DNA of 64,000 nt from Gordonibacter sp. 28C (GCF_003339845.1 NZ_PPTR01000002.1:1-64000); one strand, 5' to 3'. Positions 36,102-45,989 are shown, counted from the first letter of the stretch. The notes: generated by a model not told the origin, from the sequence alone. Numbers and translations are program-made.

Positions 36102-38798
36102 CTACTCGTCGCCTCCCATGCCGCCGTACTCGCGCTCGCTGGCCTTGTACGCCTCGGAGCGCGTGCGAACGCCCAGTTTGGAGTAGATGTTCTTCAAATG
36201 CGACTTCACCGTGTTCTGGGATATCCCGAACGACACGGCTATCTCTCCGCGCGACATGCCGGAGTTCAGCTTGTGCAGGATCTCGCGCTCGCGCTCGGTC
36301 AGCGCGTAATAGCCCTGCACGCCGCCGCTCTTCAGGGCGATGCTCTCGTCGAGCTCGACCTCGCCCCCGAACAAAAGCAAGGCCTCCTTGGCGTAGGCGC
36401 GCACCGCGAAAGATATCTTGCGCCCGACGACCAGCTTCAGCAGCAGCTCGCGCACGCAGGTTTTCCCCTCGAGGAAAACGCTCATGTAGTCGTTCTGCAT
36501 GGCCAGCTCGAGCGCTTGGTTGAGGTCGACCATGGCCCGCGTCTCGTCGCCCTCCTCGGCGCGATACGAACTGCGCAAGATGAAGAACTGCGCGAGCAGG
36601 TACGCGCTGCCGCTTCCCGCCACGCGCCCCTGGTTCGCATCGAGCAGCGCGAGGCACTCCTCCCGCCGGTCGAGGGCCCACAGCACGCGCGCCTTCGCGA
36701 ACACGCACGGCAGGGAGCGGAACAGGTCGGGATCGTCGAGGAACCCGTCTATCGCGCGCTCGCTCGACCGAGCGGCCGACATCTCGCCGAACTCCACGGC
36801 CAGCGCCGCCTTCAGGGCATGCGCCCGCATGCCCATGTTGCGGGGCACGCACTTCCCGTCGATGAAATCGACCAGGTCGGTCATGACGCCCAGCGCCTCG
36901 ATGCCGTTGCCCCGCACGCGCTCCATACGCGCGCGCACCAGGCAGACGTCGACGTACATGTCGACGTTGGCGCTGCGCGACACGCTTTGCAGGGCTCGCT
37001 CCATCAGCTCGGCCGCCTCTTCCAGCTCGTGCCGCTCGACGCGTATGGAGGCCTGCACGGCCAGGAAGGCCCCATGCAAGGGAGCGCTCTGACGCACCGA
37101 CGCCAACGCCTTGCAGGCGGTGGTCTCGGCCCCTTCGAAATCGCCCAGGCTGAGGTAATACTGTGCCAGCAGGTACAGGTCGAACAGCTTGTAGAACGAG
37201 CTGTCGGCCCGCTCGGCCAGGGAATACGCCTTCAGGTACAGGTCGCGCGCCTGCTTCACCTGGCCCAGGCGCTCGCAGTTCTCTCCCTCCATGTGCATGA
37301 GCAGGCACTGGAACTGGCGCGGGACGGAAACGGAGCCTTCTCCTAGAAGCTCGCGAATGATGGCGAGCGAACCGGCGCTGTCGCCCTCGAGCGCCAGGCA
37401 CAGCGCTCCGATGAACCGGGAAGCCGTTTTCGCGCCCTCGTCTTCCCCCAGATCGAGGGCGACGGCCACCCAGCCTCTGGCCTCGCCCACCAGCCCCGCC
37501 GAAAGGCAGTCCCATGCCGCGACCCAAGCGAGGTAGGGGTCGGTCTCGAACTCCGCCGCGGGGCGGGCGAGCAAATGCTCGACGAGGCTTTCCTGCGCAT
37601 CGTCGCGGACAAGCCCTACGGAGCTGGCGATGGTCCCTTCCGCGTAGTACGGATCGCAGGTGATGGCCAGGCATCTGGCATGATCGCACGTCCGCCCGCG
37701 CTCGGCGAACCACTCTCCGGCCCTGCTGGCAAGCTTCTCTATCTGGCTTCGATGCAGGCAGAGGAGCTTACTTTGCAGGTAATCGCGAAACAACGGCGCG
37801 TAGCGCCACACGCGCCCTTCGGCGCGGTAGTTCACGAACAGGTTTTTCGCCTCCAACTGCTCGAGCATGACGACGGCGTCGTTGCGGCCGGTCACATGGT
37901 TGCACAGCTCGGGGTCCAGATCCTCGAGAAGCGAGGTCTCGATGACGAACTCGCAGGTCGCGGCATCCAAGCGCGCCATGACCTCCCTTTCGAAGAAGCG
38001 TCTGCAGTATCCTTGCACCCGACGCCGCATATCCTGCGGGGTTCGCGCGCGCTTGCGGGCCAGCCCGGCGAACACGAGCAGCAGCGGCCAGCGGCCGCCC
38101 TCCTCCACCAAGGCCCGATAATCGCCCTCCTCCAATCCCGGAAGAAGCGCCGACGCCAACGCGCGGAAGCGACCGTCGTCGAACAGCATGTCGGCGGCGC
38201 CGAATTCGATGACCGGGGAGTCGAGCAGCAGATCGTCGATTCGAGGGGACAGGTACCTGCCCGCCACCACGAAGCGCACGTTGGAGCCCATGTTGCGGTT
38301 CAGGAACACCAGCGTTTCGTCGAAATCGACCGACAAGGCGGTGTCGTAGGCATCCAGAAACACCACGTAGTCCGTTTCGGGCGGACACGCCTCGTCGGCG
38401 AGGTTGACGAACTCCACGGCCAGCGCCTCGACCCCCGACACGAGCGCTTCGGCTTCCGCCAAGCGGGCGAACCGTCCATCGACGTCGGCGAAGCAATAGG
38501 CGAGCGACTGAAGGAACCGATCGGCGCGCGCGTCGTGGGCGTCGAGCGTAACCCAGAGCGGCACCGTCGAATCGCACTCTCGGAACATGCGGAACCACTG
38601 CGCCAGCAGCGCGGTCTTCCCGTAACCGGCCGGGGCGGAAAGCAGGCACGCGCGCCACGTCGACGCGTCCCTCACCCGTTCGGTGATCGCCTTTTCGTCT
38701 ACGTACGGCAACGGAGCGGAGGGCGCTTGGAACTTCCTTTTCAAGAAACCGTCCGGCACCTTGCGATCAGACGCATTCGGAACCGATTCAAACCGCAT
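36102..38798 (-). CDS. MalT-like LuxR regulator with NTPase and TPR domains
   Basis: The 898-residue protein has a Walker A motif LLSAPAGYGKTALLAQW near residue 60, a STAND-type NTPase region with a DYVVFLDAYDT Walker B-like segment, a long helical TPR-like middle (residues about 400-800), and a C-terminal LuxR HTH (ALTEREREILHKLNSGMSRG, then SQNTVKSHLKNIYSKLGV). Such proteins bind an inducer through the TPR region and activate transcription with ATP. The start at MRFESVPNAS fits the promoter at 38836-38865. It lies between cassette 4 and an MFS gene, both plausible targets. Confidence 0.88.
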   Translation of the reverse strand: MRFESVPNASDRKVPDGFLKRKFQAPSAPLPYVDEKAITERVRDASTWRACLLSAPAGYGKTALLAQWFRMFRECDSTVPLWVTLDAHDARADRFLQSLAYCFADVDGRFARLAEAEALVSGVEALAVEFVNLADEACPPETDYVVFLDAYDTALSVDFDETLVFLNRNMGSNVRFVVAGRYLSPRIDDLLLDSPVIEFGAADMLFDDGRFRALASALLPGLEEGDYRALVEEGGRWPLLLVFAGLARKRARTPQDMRRRVQGYCRRFFEREVMARLDAATCEFVIETSLLEDLDPELCNHVTGRNDAVVMLEQLEAKNLFVNYRAEGRVWRYAPLFRDYLQSKLLCLHRSQIEKLASRAGEWFAERGRTCDHARCLAITCDPYYAEGTIASSVGLVRDDAQESLVEHLLARPAAEFETDPYLAWVAAWDCLSAGLVGEARGWVAVALDLGEDEGAKTASRFIGALCLALEGDSAGSLAIIRELLGEGSVSVPRQFQCLLMHMEGENCERLGQVKQARDLYLKAYSLAERADSSFYKLFDLYLLAQYYLSLGDFEGAETTACKALASVRQSAPLHGAFLAVQASIRVERHELEEAAELMERALQSVSRSANVDMYVDVCLVRARMERVRGNGIEALGVMTDLVDFIDGKCVPRNMGMRAHALKAALAVEFGEMSAARSSERAIDGFLDDPDLFRSLPCVFAKARVLWALDRREECLALLDANQGRVAGSGSAYLLAQFFILRSSYRAEEGDETRAMVDLNQALELAMQNDYMSVFLEGKTCVRELLLKLVVGRKISFAVRAYAKEALLLFGGEVELDESIALKSGGVQGYYALTEREREILHKLNSGMSRGEIAVSFGISQNTVKSHLKNIYSKLGVRTRSEAYKASEREYGGMGGDE

Positions 38799-38835
38799 CG
38801 CACATCCCCCGTTCCGCCACTCGGACACGCCGTCT

Positions 38836-38865
38836 ATTATACGGGGCCTTGCCGCATCCGTTCAA
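38836..38865 (-). promoter_or_regulatory. Promoter of the MalT-like gene
   Basis: On the minus strand TTGAAC (38860-38865), an 18-base spacer and TATAAT (38836-38841). The predicted transcript start near 38829 favours the ATG at 38798 over one at 38828. Confidence 0.65.
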
Positions 38866-39108
38866 TCAAGCTTCCCGATCATGTTTGCTCTCGACTTGGA
38901 ACACGCCGGGCAGCTCGCTTGCCGCGGACGACTGGCCGGGAGGGGCCAGCACGGCCCGCCCGCATTCCAAGCACGTGCCCGAGAACAGGTCCACCCGCCC
39001 GCCGCACGAGGCGCAGCGGGCGGAGTTGTTGCGAGCGACCAGGTTGTTCGTACGGTCGAACTTCCCGCAGCTGTTGCATGCGGGGCCGCGGCAGGGAAAG
39101 CAGTTCAC
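38866..39108 (-). CDS. Small cysteine-rich zinc-ribbon protein (family copy 4)
   Basis: An 80-residue protein with MNCFPCRGPACNSC at the N terminus (cysteines 3, 6, 11, 14) and a zinc ribbon of CASCG and CLECG, then a hydrophilic tail. The first cluster has a longer middle spacing than other copies. It starts 9 bases after the FKBP gene and is the last gene of cassette 4; its closest relative in position is copy 7, at the end of cassette 6. Confidence 0.75.
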   Translation of the reverse strand: MNCFPCRGPACNSCGKFDRTNNLVARNNSARCASCGGRVDLFSGTCLECGRAVLAPPGQSSAASELPGVFQVESKHDREA

Positions 39109-39117
39109 CGCCGCGCC

Positions 39118-39555
39118 TTAATCGACGATCTTTTCGACCTTCAACCAGTATTCCAGCGTCTTGCCGGCGAAAGGATGGTTGAAGTCGACGCGCACGGCAT
39201 GCTCGTGAGCCTCGACGACGCGCACGGGAATAGGCAGGCCGGAAGCGGGGTTCTTCCATTGGAACACGTCGCCCTCCTCGAGTTCGGCGCCGAACGAGAA
39301 CATCGTGCGCGGGTAGGTCTGCAGGCCGTCGGGATCGTAGGCGCCGTATGCCTCCTCGGGAGGGACGCGCACCACGCGCTCCTCCCCCGGAGCCATTTCG
39401 CTCAACGCGTCCTCGATGCCGGGGACCACGCTCCCCGCGCCAAGGACGATCTTCACCGGGTCGCCCTGCGAGCGATCGTCGGTTGCCGGCTCGCCCGCCA
39501 CGCCGCCGCGATAGCGGACGTACGCGCACGCGCCGAATCGCTGGTTGTTCCTCAT
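39118..39555 (-). CDS. SlyD-type FKBP peptidyl-prolyl isomerase
   Basis: A 145-residue protein with the SlyD fold: FKBP halves split by an insert-in-flap domain, visible as VPPEEAYGAYDPDGL followed by the insert and VDFNHPFAGKTLEYWLKV. It lacks the His-rich metal-binding tail of Escherichia coli SlyD. It should catalyse proline isomerisation and bind unfolded chains. Sitting between a ferredoxin and a zinc-ribbon gene, and repeated in cassette 6, it is probably a dedicated folding or maturation factor for the cassette. AAGGAGC precedes the ATG at 39555. Confidence 0.88.
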   Translation of the reverse strand: MRNNQRFGACAYVRYRGGVAGEPATDDRSQGDPVKIVLGAGSVVPGIEDALSEMAPGEERVVRVPPEEAYGAYDPDGLQTYPRTMFSFGAELEEGDVFQWKNPASGLPIPVRVVEAHEHAVRVDFNHPFAGKTLEYWLKVEKIVD

Positions 39556-39578
39556 CGGATGCTCCTTGCCTCGAGGAC

Positions 39579-39619
39579 GGCCGGCATGACCGACGAAAGC
39601 GGTCGAAGCCATGCCGGCC
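39579..39619 (-). other. Hairpin between ferredoxin and FKBP genes, cassette 4
   Basis: GGCCGGCATG (39579-39588) pairs with CATGCCGGCC (39610-39619), and CGAC/GTCG inside the loop can pair as well. It lies 17 bases past the ferredoxin stop without a U-tract. Confidence 0.55.
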
Positions 39620-39636
39620 AATGATAGGTCTCGCAG

Positions 39637-40137
39637 TTACTCAACCAGGCCCAGCTCGAAGTGGTCGTCGTCGGAACGGCGATGCGCCGCCGTCGACCAT
39701 GCGTCGTTGGACTCGATCTCAACCGGCGCCGCCACCTCCGCGGGCCTGTTCTTCTTCGTGGCCACGAACTCGCCCTTGGCTTCGAGCGGCTTGTACTGCG
39801 GCACCCAGAGCACTTGCTTGCCCTTCGCCGCCGCCTTCTTAGCCAAGTCCTCGATCCGTCCGTACGTGATGACGTTCGCCAGGCAATGGTGCACGCACAT
39901 GGGCTCGCGCCCCTTGCCCGTGCGGTCGGCGCACAGGTCGCACAGGTCGGTCGGCACCGGCACGTAGTTGTAGTTGAACACCCCCTTGCCGTCTTCGATC
40001 TCCCAAGGACCCTCCTCGAGCACGTGGATGCCCCATTTCCCCACGGGATAGCCGTGCTCTTCCTTGCAGGTCACCTCGCACGACTGGCAGCCCGTGCAGT
40101 ATTCGTAGTCGATCAGCAGTCCTACTTGAGCTTCCAT
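39637..40137 (-). CDS. Cassette 4 ferredoxin-like subunit with C-terminal extension
   Basis: A 166-residue protein with CTGCQSCEVTC and CDLC-x11-C-x3-C, two predicted [4Fe-4S] clusters; the extra QAxC cysteine of cassettes 1-3 is replaced (LANV). After the ferredoxin core it has an extra 45-50 residues rich in acidic and His residues, shared in kind only with the cassette 6 protein. Its ATG overlaps the catalytic stop by one base. Confidence 0.9.
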   Translation of the reverse strand: MEAQVGLLIDYEYCTGCQSCEVTCKEEHGYPVGKWGIHVLEEGPWEIEDGKGVFNYNYVPVPTDLCDLCADRTGKGREPMCVHHCLANVITYGRIEDLAKKAAAKGKQVLWVPQYKPLEAKGEFVATKKNRPAEVAAPVEIESNDAWSTAAHRRSDDDHFELGLVE

Positions 40138-42500
40138 TACTGGTCCTCCCTCTTGAACTTGTTCCAAACGAGGTCCATATCGGTGTCCAGGCACTCGTCG
40201 ATGGGTTTCACGTTGCACAGCAGGCACTTGAACGGCGCGCCGAAGCCCAGCTTGCCGAAGTGGAAGTTCGGCACCAGGTTGTTCACGTTCGACCGGAAGT
40301 TGCCGTAGAGGTTGGGCTCGCTCCCCTCCTCCTCGGGGAACCACCAGGCGTGCTGCGCGTGGATGGTCTGCTCGTCCACGGTTTCGGTCAGTTTCGCCTT
40401 CTGCTTGCAGCTGCCGAACTGGTTCCACAGCTCGACCCACTGGCCGTTGGCGATGCCCAGCTTCTTGGCCGTCCTCGGGTTGATCTCCACGATGGGGTCG
40501 GGGTTCAACTCGCGGCAGAACGGGATCTGGCGGTTCTCGGAATGGAAGAACGCGTAGGGGCGCGCGCCGGTCGTCAGCACGAACGGGTACTCGCCCAAAA
40601 GCTCGGGCGTGGCGGCCGGGCTGTACTGGGGCTCCTCGTAATACGGCAGCGGATCGTCGTCGAACTGCTGGAAGATGGTCGAGTACAGCTCGATGCGGCC
40701 CGTCGGGGTGTTGAAGCCCACCTTGCCGTCGCCGCGCAAACGTCCGCACTCGTTCTTGCGGTAGAGCACCTCGTCTTGCACGTACACGCTCTTCGCCACG
40801 TCGCGGAAGTCGAACTTCTTGCTCAAGCGCAGGTGGTTGATGAAGTCGTCCACCGTCTCGTAGTCCTCCCACCAATGGGGGTTCAGGCGCTTGCCGATCT
40901 TGAAGCACGCCTCGGCGTCGGTGAGCGCCTCGCCCGTGCGGGTTGCCGCCTGCGAGAAGCCCTTGATGCCCATGGACGCGCCGTAATGCGTGAACGTGGT
41001 GCCGTCGCGCTCGGCGGAGGCGGCCAGCGGAAGGAACACGTCGCACGACGCCTGCGCCGAAGGGGTCATGAACGTGTCGATGGTGAAGCAGAACTCGAGC
41101 GACTTGAGGATGGCGTCATGCCAGCGCTTCGGTTCCGCCGACGTGCACGACATGAGGTTGTTTCCGCAGTACATTCCGAACTTGATGGGGTACGGCTCGC
41201 CCGTCTCCATCGCCTTCAGCATCATGTCGGCGTGCGCGTTCATGATGAGGTTGCAGTAGGCCGGGTACTCGGTGAGGCCCACCATCTTGCTCGCCAGGTC
41301 GCCGACGCCCTTCTCGAAGCCGAATCCAACCTCGTTCAGGCCCGTGGTCGCATCGCCCAAAAGGTTGCCGCCCGGCACGTCGATGTTGCCCGTGATGGCC
41401 ATGAGGTCCAGGATGCACTGGCCGGCCTGCATGCCGTTGGCCTTCTGGTCGATGGCCAGGCCCCAGGAGATGCTGGCGGGCTTGGCTTGCGCGTACATGC
41501 GCGCCGCAGCGACGATCTTCTCTTCGGGGATGCCGCACACCTCCGCCGCCTTGGCGGGCGTCATGCCCTTCTCCGGATCGTTGACGCGCGCCTTCAGCTC
41601 GTCGAAGCCGTAGCACCAGCAATCGACGTACTGCTGGTCGTACAGGCCCTCGTTGATGATGACGTTGAGCATGGCCATGGCCAGCGCCGCGTCGGTGCCG
41701 GCGCGCAGGCGCAGGTGGATGTCGGCGCGGCTGGCGAGCCAGTTCATGCGCGGATCGACCATGATCAAGCGGGTGCCGCGGCGCATCATGTCCACGACGG
41801 CATGTCCGAACAGGCCGTCGCCGTTCGAGGAAAGCGGCATCTTGCCCCACATGATCAGGCACTCGGGCAGCTCGTAGGCCGGGTCGTCGAAGCGCTCCGG
41901 CAACGCGCAGGCGTAGTCGATCTCCGGATACGCGGCGCCTATGATGTAGCTGGAGGCGGCCAGGCGCGGGATGTAGCAGGCGTAGCCCGACTGCGTGTAG
42001 CAGTAGTTCGGGGTGCCCAGCATGACGCTGCCGTACGGGTTGAACGTGCCGCCCTCGCGCCCGGTTCCCGTGAAGCACACGCAGCTTTCGCGGCCGAACT
42101 CCTTGGTGATGCGGTCGTAGTTCTCCTGGATGATGTCCAGCGCCTCTTCCCAGGTGCAACGCTCCCACTTCTCGGCGTTGCCGCGGTCTTTCGGATCGCG
42201 CTTCATCGGATGGATGATGCGCGAGGGGTTGTACAGGTAGTCCATGAGCGTGATGCAGCGCACGCAAAGGCGGCCCTGCGTAACGGGATGGTTCTCGTCG
42301 CCTTCGACGCGCACGACCTTCTGGTTCTCATCGGTGTACACCTTCAGGCCGCACCCCGTCGGGTGGCAGCCCGGAGCGGACCACGGGGACAGGCGGGTGA
42401 CGGTGAGCCCATCCTCCTCGTATCGCCACGGCTTGCCGAGGTCGTTCACGTCGGACAGCGTATCGAGCTTCACCGCAGGCGCGGCTTTCATCTCATCCAT
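40137..42500 (-). CDS. Cassette 4 catalytic subunit: molybdopterin oxidoreductase, catechol-dehydroxylase-like
   Basis: A 787-residue cytosolic enzyme of the second subtype in this window: the N-terminal cysteines are CHPTGC (one residue longer spacing than in cassettes 1, 2, 3 and 5) and CVRC. The candidate metal ligand is Cys175 in SGYACYIPR. The N terminus MDEMKAAPAVKLDTLSDVND is nearly shared with the cassette 6 enzyme. Other blocks include FTGTGREGG and VLTTGARPYAF. AAAGGTAGGGG precedes the ATG. Downstream genes are ferredoxin, FKBP and zinc ribbon. Confidence 0.9.
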   Translation of the reverse strand: MDEMKAAPAVKLDTLSDVNDLGKPWRYEEDGLTVTRLSPWSAPGCHPTGCGLKVYTDENQKVVRVEGDENHPVTQGRLCVRCITLMDYLYNPSRIIHPMKRDPKDRGNAEKWERCTWEEALDIIQENYDRITKEFGRESCVCFTGTGREGGTFNPYGSVMLGTPNYCYTQSGYACYIPRLAASSYIIGAAYPEIDYACALPERFDDPAYELPECLIMWGKMPLSSNGDGLFGHAVVDMMRRGTRLIMVDPRMNWLASRADIHLRLRAGTDAALAMAMLNVIINEGLYDQQYVDCWCYGFDELKARVNDPEKGMTPAKAAEVCGIPEEKIVAAARMYAQAKPASISWGLAIDQKANGMQAGQCILDLMAITGNIDVPGGNLLGDATTGLNEVGFGFEKGVGDLASKMVGLTEYPAYCNLIMNAHADMMLKAMETGEPYPIKFGMYCGNNLMSCTSAEPKRWHDAILKSLEFCFTIDTFMTPSAQASCDVFLPLAASAERDGTTFTHYGASMGIKGFSQAATRTGEALTDAEACFKIGKRLNPHWWEDYETVDDFINHLRLSKKFDFRDVAKSVYVQDEVLYRKNECGRLRGDGKVGFNTPTGRIELYSTIFQQFDDDPLPYYEEPQYSPAATPELLGEYPFVLTTGARPYAFFHSENRQIPFCRELNPDPIVEINPRTAKKLGIANGQWVELWNQFGSCKQKAKLTETVDEQTIHAQHAWWFPEEEGSEPNLYGNFRSNVNNLVPNFHFGKLGFGAPFKCLLCNVKPIDECLDTDMDLVWNKFKREDQ

Positions 42501-42586
42501 TGACCCCTACCTTTCTTCTCGTTTCAGCGAAACAACTCGTCTGTGGGGAAGCCGCAGCCGACGAGAACCGCGAGCTTCTGGAGAAG

Positions 42587-42615
42587 ATTCTAAGAAGAGG
42601 GCCGGGGCGGGTCAT
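42587..42615 (-). promoter_or_regulatory. Candidate promoter of cassette 4
   Basis: On the minus strand ATGACC (42610-42615), 17 bases, TAGAAT (42587-42592). The leader would be about 80 bases. The rest of the 42501-42794 gap shows only GC-rich repeats from the ygiQ side. Confidence 0.4.
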
Positions 42616-42794
42616 GCCCCCTCGGGCGGGGTTATGGGGGTGAGAAGATGGGGTGAGATCAAAAAAGACGGGTGAGGCGACGTGTTTGCCCGACGTGCGC
42701 GAACCGCACGGGGCGCGCGCCGCGCGGTTCGTCTTTCTTCGACGGCATCGCGTCGGACGGGCGGCAGCCCGCCCCTGCGGATGCGTCCCGGCGG

Positions 42795-44873
42795 CTATCG
42801 CCGGCCTTTGCGCGGCTTGTCCGCTTGGCCGCGCGGGGCCGAGCCTTTCGCCTGCGAGCGTCCTGCCGGCCCCTTCGAGCCTTTTGACCCCCTGCGCGCG
42901 TCCATGCCCTTCTTGCCGCCCTTGCCGGCGGGCTTCGGCGCTACGGCCTTGCCGCTCCCCTTCTTCGGGGCGGAGCTCGACGAGGCGCCGCGCGACGCCC
43001 TGCCGTCGGCTTTCCGCAGCGTGGAGGAGCTCGACGCCTTGCCGCGCGCGCCCTTGGCGTCCGAGGCGGCCTTCTCGGGGCGCACGAGGCACTTCGGACC
43101 GTAGCCCACCAGGTCCATGCGGCCGGCCTTGCGCAGCGCCTCGAGCACGAGAGGTCGGTTCTTCGGATCGCGATACTGGATGAGGGCGCGCTGGAGCGCC
43201 TTCTCGCGCGGGGATTTCGGCACGTAGACGGGCTGCATGGTGCGCGGGTCCACGCCGGTGTAGTACATGGCCGTGGACATGGTGGACGGCGTGGGGTAGA
43301 AGTCCTGAACCTGCTCGGGGTTGTAGCCCAAATCGCGGCAGTACTCGGCCAGCTCTACCGCCTCGTCGAGCGTGGAGCCGGGGTGCGACGACATGAGGTA
43401 GGGCACGAGGTACTGCTTCTTGCCCAGCTCGTCGTTCACCTGCTCGTAGCGCTTCGCGAAGCGCTGGTACACCAGGTTGCGCGGCTTGCCCATGTGGGCG
43501 AGCACGGCGTCGGACACGTGCTCGGGCGCCACCTTCAGCTGGCCGCTCACGTGGTGCTCGCAGAGCTCGCGGACGAACTCGTCGCCGTGCTTCTTGTCGG
43601 CCATCACGTAGTCGAAGCGGATGCCCGAGCGCACGAACACCTTCTTCACGCCGGGCAGCTTGCGCAGGCGGCGCAGGAGCTTCAGGTAGTCAGCGTGGTC
43701 GGCCTCGAGGCGCTTGCACGGGTCGGGGAACAGGCAGCGCTGGTGCGGGCACGCGCCCGCCTTGAGCTGCTTGGAGCAGGCGGGGGCGCGAAAGTTCGCC
43801 GTGGGGCCGCCCACGTCGTGGATGTAGCCCTTGAAGTCGGGTTCGGCCGCGATGAGCTCGGCCTCGGCCACGAGCGAGTCGTGGCTGCGCGTCTGCACGA
43901 TGCGCCCCTGGTGGAACGTGAGCGCGCAGAACGAGCATTCGCCGAAGCAGCCGCGGTTGCTGGTCAGGCTGAACCTCACTTCCTTGATGGCGGGCACGCC
44001 GCCGGCCTGCTCGTACATGGGATGGCACGTGCGCGCGTAGGGCAGGCGGTAGACGGCGTCCATCTCCTCTTGGGACAGGGGCGCCGACGGCGGGTTCTGC
44101 ACGACGAACTCGTGGTCGGAGTACGGCTCCACCAAGCGCTTGCCGGTGAAGGGGTCGCTGTTGGCGTACTGCACGGCGAACGAGCGCGCGTAGGCCAGCT
44201 TGTCGGCCTGCATCTCGGGGTACGACGGCAGCGTCTCCGCGTCGTAGACGTGCTCGAGGGAACTCGCCCGATAGACCGTGCCGTCGATGAACGTGATGTC
44301 GTCGATGGAGAGCCCGGCGGCGAGCGCGTCGGCGATCTCCACGATGGAATGCTCCCCCATGCCGTAGGACACGAGGTCGGCGCCGGAATCAAGCAGGATG
44401 GAGCGCTTGAGCTTGTCGGACCAGTAGTCGTAGTGCGCAAGCCGCCGCAGGCTGGCCTCGATGCCGCCCAACACGATGGGCGTGCTCTTGAACGTGCGGC
44501 GTATGAGGTTGGAGTACACGACGGCCGCATGGTTCGGCCGCAGGTTCGCCGCGCCGCCCGGCGAGTACGCGTCCTCGCGACGGCGCTTGCGGGCCACGGT
44601 GTAGTGGTTCACCATGGAGTCCATGTTGCCGGCCGACACGAGGAAGGCCAGCCGCGGCTCGCCGAGCGCGGCCACTGACGCCGGGTCGTTCCAGTCGGGC
44701 TGGGCGATGACGCCCACCTTGTAGCCGTGCGCCTCGAGCAGGCGCGTGATGATGGCCATGCCGAACGAGGGGTGGTCGACGTACGCGTCGCCCGACACGA
44801 ACGCGAAGTCGACCTGGTCCCAGCCCCGCTCGACCATGTCTTGGCGGTTGACCGGGAGGAATTGTGCGCTCAT
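42795..44873 (-). CDS. YgiQ-family radical SAM protein
   Basis: A 692-residue protein with the radical-SAM cysteine motif CFGECSFC (in TSNRGCFGECSFCALTFHQ) after an N-terminal domain with FGMAIITRLLEAHGYKVGVI, as in the UPF0313/YgiQ family, whose reaction is unknown. The last 110 residues are a Lys/Ser/Gly-rich, probably disordered tail, common in this family. The ATG at 44873 is set by AAGGAGTCCC and homology; 60 earlier in-frame codons look non-coding. It lies upstream of cassette 4 in the same orientation but seems unrelated. Confidence 0.9.
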   Translation of the reverse strand: MSAQFLPVNRQDMVERGWDQVDFAFVSGDAYVDHPSFGMAIITRLLEAHGYKVGVIAQPDWNDPASVAALGEPRLAFLVSAGNMDSMVNHYTVARKRRREDAYSPGGAANLRPNHAAVVYSNLIRRTFKSTPIVLGGIEASLRRLAHYDYWSDKLKRSILLDSGADLVSYGMGEHSIVEIADALAAGLSIDDITFIDGTVYRASSLEHVYDAETLPSYPEMQADKLAYARSFAVQYANSDPFTGKRLVEPYSDHEFVVQNPPSAPLSQEEMDAVYRLPYARTCHPMYEQAGGVPAIKEVRFSLTSNRGCFGECSFCALTFHQGRIVQTRSHDSLVAEAELIAAEPDFKGYIHDVGGPTANFRAPACSKQLKAGACPHQRCLFPDPCKRLEADHADYLKLLRRLRKLPGVKKVFVRSGIRFDYVMADKKHGDEFVRELCEHHVSGQLKVAPEHVSDAVLAHMGKPRNLVYQRFAKRYEQVNDELGKKQYLVPYLMSSHPGSTLDEAVELAEYCRDLGYNPEQVQDFYPTPSTMSTAMYYTGVDPRTMQPVYVPKSPREKALQRALIQYRDPKNRPLVLEALRKAGRMDLVGYGPKCLVRPEKAASDAKGARGKASSSSTLRKADGRASRGASSSSAPKKGSGKAVAPKPAGKGGKKGMDARRGSKGSKGPAGRSQAKGSAPRGQADKPRKGRR

Positions 44874-45082
44874 GGGACTCCTTGTCGGCGCGCACGGGGG
44901 CGCGGCATCGATTCGATTACCCCGCCATCCTAGCGGAAATGCGAGGCGTCCGCCACCCGCGTAACCCCTTCCCCACGACCCGATGACGCCTTCGGGCCAT
45001 CGTCGCAGGCGGACGGGGACACCGCTAGACTGTATCGGTCGAAATCCCCACAACCCCCGACCCCGACCGCAAGGAGAAGGCC

Positions 45083-45976
45083 ATGCACCTGCAAACGTAC
45101 AGCCAATGGCGCGAGACGTGCATCGCGCTGCACATGGTGGCCCAGATGATGGGAAAAGTGAAGCTGGAACTCATGGAGCCGCAGCCCGAGTGGGGCCATG
45201 TGCTGCTCGACGCCACGCCCGACGGGTTCGCCACCGGGTTCGTGCCGCACGGCGCGGGCGGGTTCGAGATCCAGCTGCGTCTGGACGAACCGGAAATGAG
45301 GACCGTGTCCACGTCCGGCCAGGAAGCCTCCTTCCCCTTGGAAAGCGGGGCCTCCGTCGCCGACTACTACGAGCGGTTCACGCTCATGCTCGAAGCCGCA
45401 GGGCACACGGTGCCCATCTACCCGGTTCCGCAGGAGATGTTCACGCAAGAACCCTTCTACGCGCTCACCGAACCGCTCGCCTTCGACGCGCGGGCCGCGA
45501 GGCGCTACTTCGAGCAGTGCCTGTTCGCGCGAGGCGCCCTGACGGACTTCTCGTCGGGCTTTCGCGGGAAGAAGACGCCGCCGTCGCTGTTCTGGGGCAC
45601 GCTCGACATGACCTGCGTGCTGTTCTCGGGCAAGCCCTGCCCCTTCCCCGCCGACGGCGGCATCGTGGAGCGCGTGGCGTTCGACGAGCAGTTCGCCGAG
45701 TTCGGCTTCTGGCCGGGCGACGAGAAGGCCGACGACCCCGCGTTCTTCGTGCTGGCCTACCCCTTCCTCGAGGGGCCCATGCCCGACGTGGCCGTTCCCG
45801 GCGCGTACTACGACCCCGCGAGCGCCGAGTACTTCCTGAAGCTGGAGGACGTGCTGCGCGCCGACGACCCGCATGCCGCCGTCGTGCGGTTCTGCCGCGA
45901 GGCGTTCGTGAACATCGCCGCGCGCCAGCGTTGGGAGCGCTTCGACTGGCTCACCAGGCCGCTGCTGGTGCCGTAG
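45083..45976 (+). CDS. DUF5996-like conserved protein
   Basis: A 297-residue soluble protein without signal or membrane helices. Segments such as QTYSQWRETCIALHMVAQMM near the start and PSLFWGTLDMTCVLFSGKP in the middle, and overall length, match the DUF5996 family as I recall it; its function is unknown. GGAGAAGG lies before the ATG. It is divergent from ygiQ and converges with the lipid kinase gene, with only 13 bases between stops. Confidence 0.75.
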   Translation: MHLQTYSQWRETCIALHMVAQMMGKVKLELMEPQPEWGHVLLDATPDGFATGFVPHGAGGFEIQLRLDEPEMRTVSTSGQEASFPLESGASVADYYERFTLMLEAAGHTVPIYPVPQEMFTQEPFYALTEPLAFDARAARRYFEQCLFARGALTDFSSGFRGKKTPPSLFWGTLDMTCVLFSGKPCPFPADGGIVERVAFDEQFAEFGFWPGDEKADDPAFFVLAYPFLEGPMPDVAVPGAYYDPASAEYFLKLEDVLRADDPHAAVVRFCREAFVNIAARQRWERFDWLTRPLLVP

Positions 45977-45989
45977 CGGAGCGCGCCCC

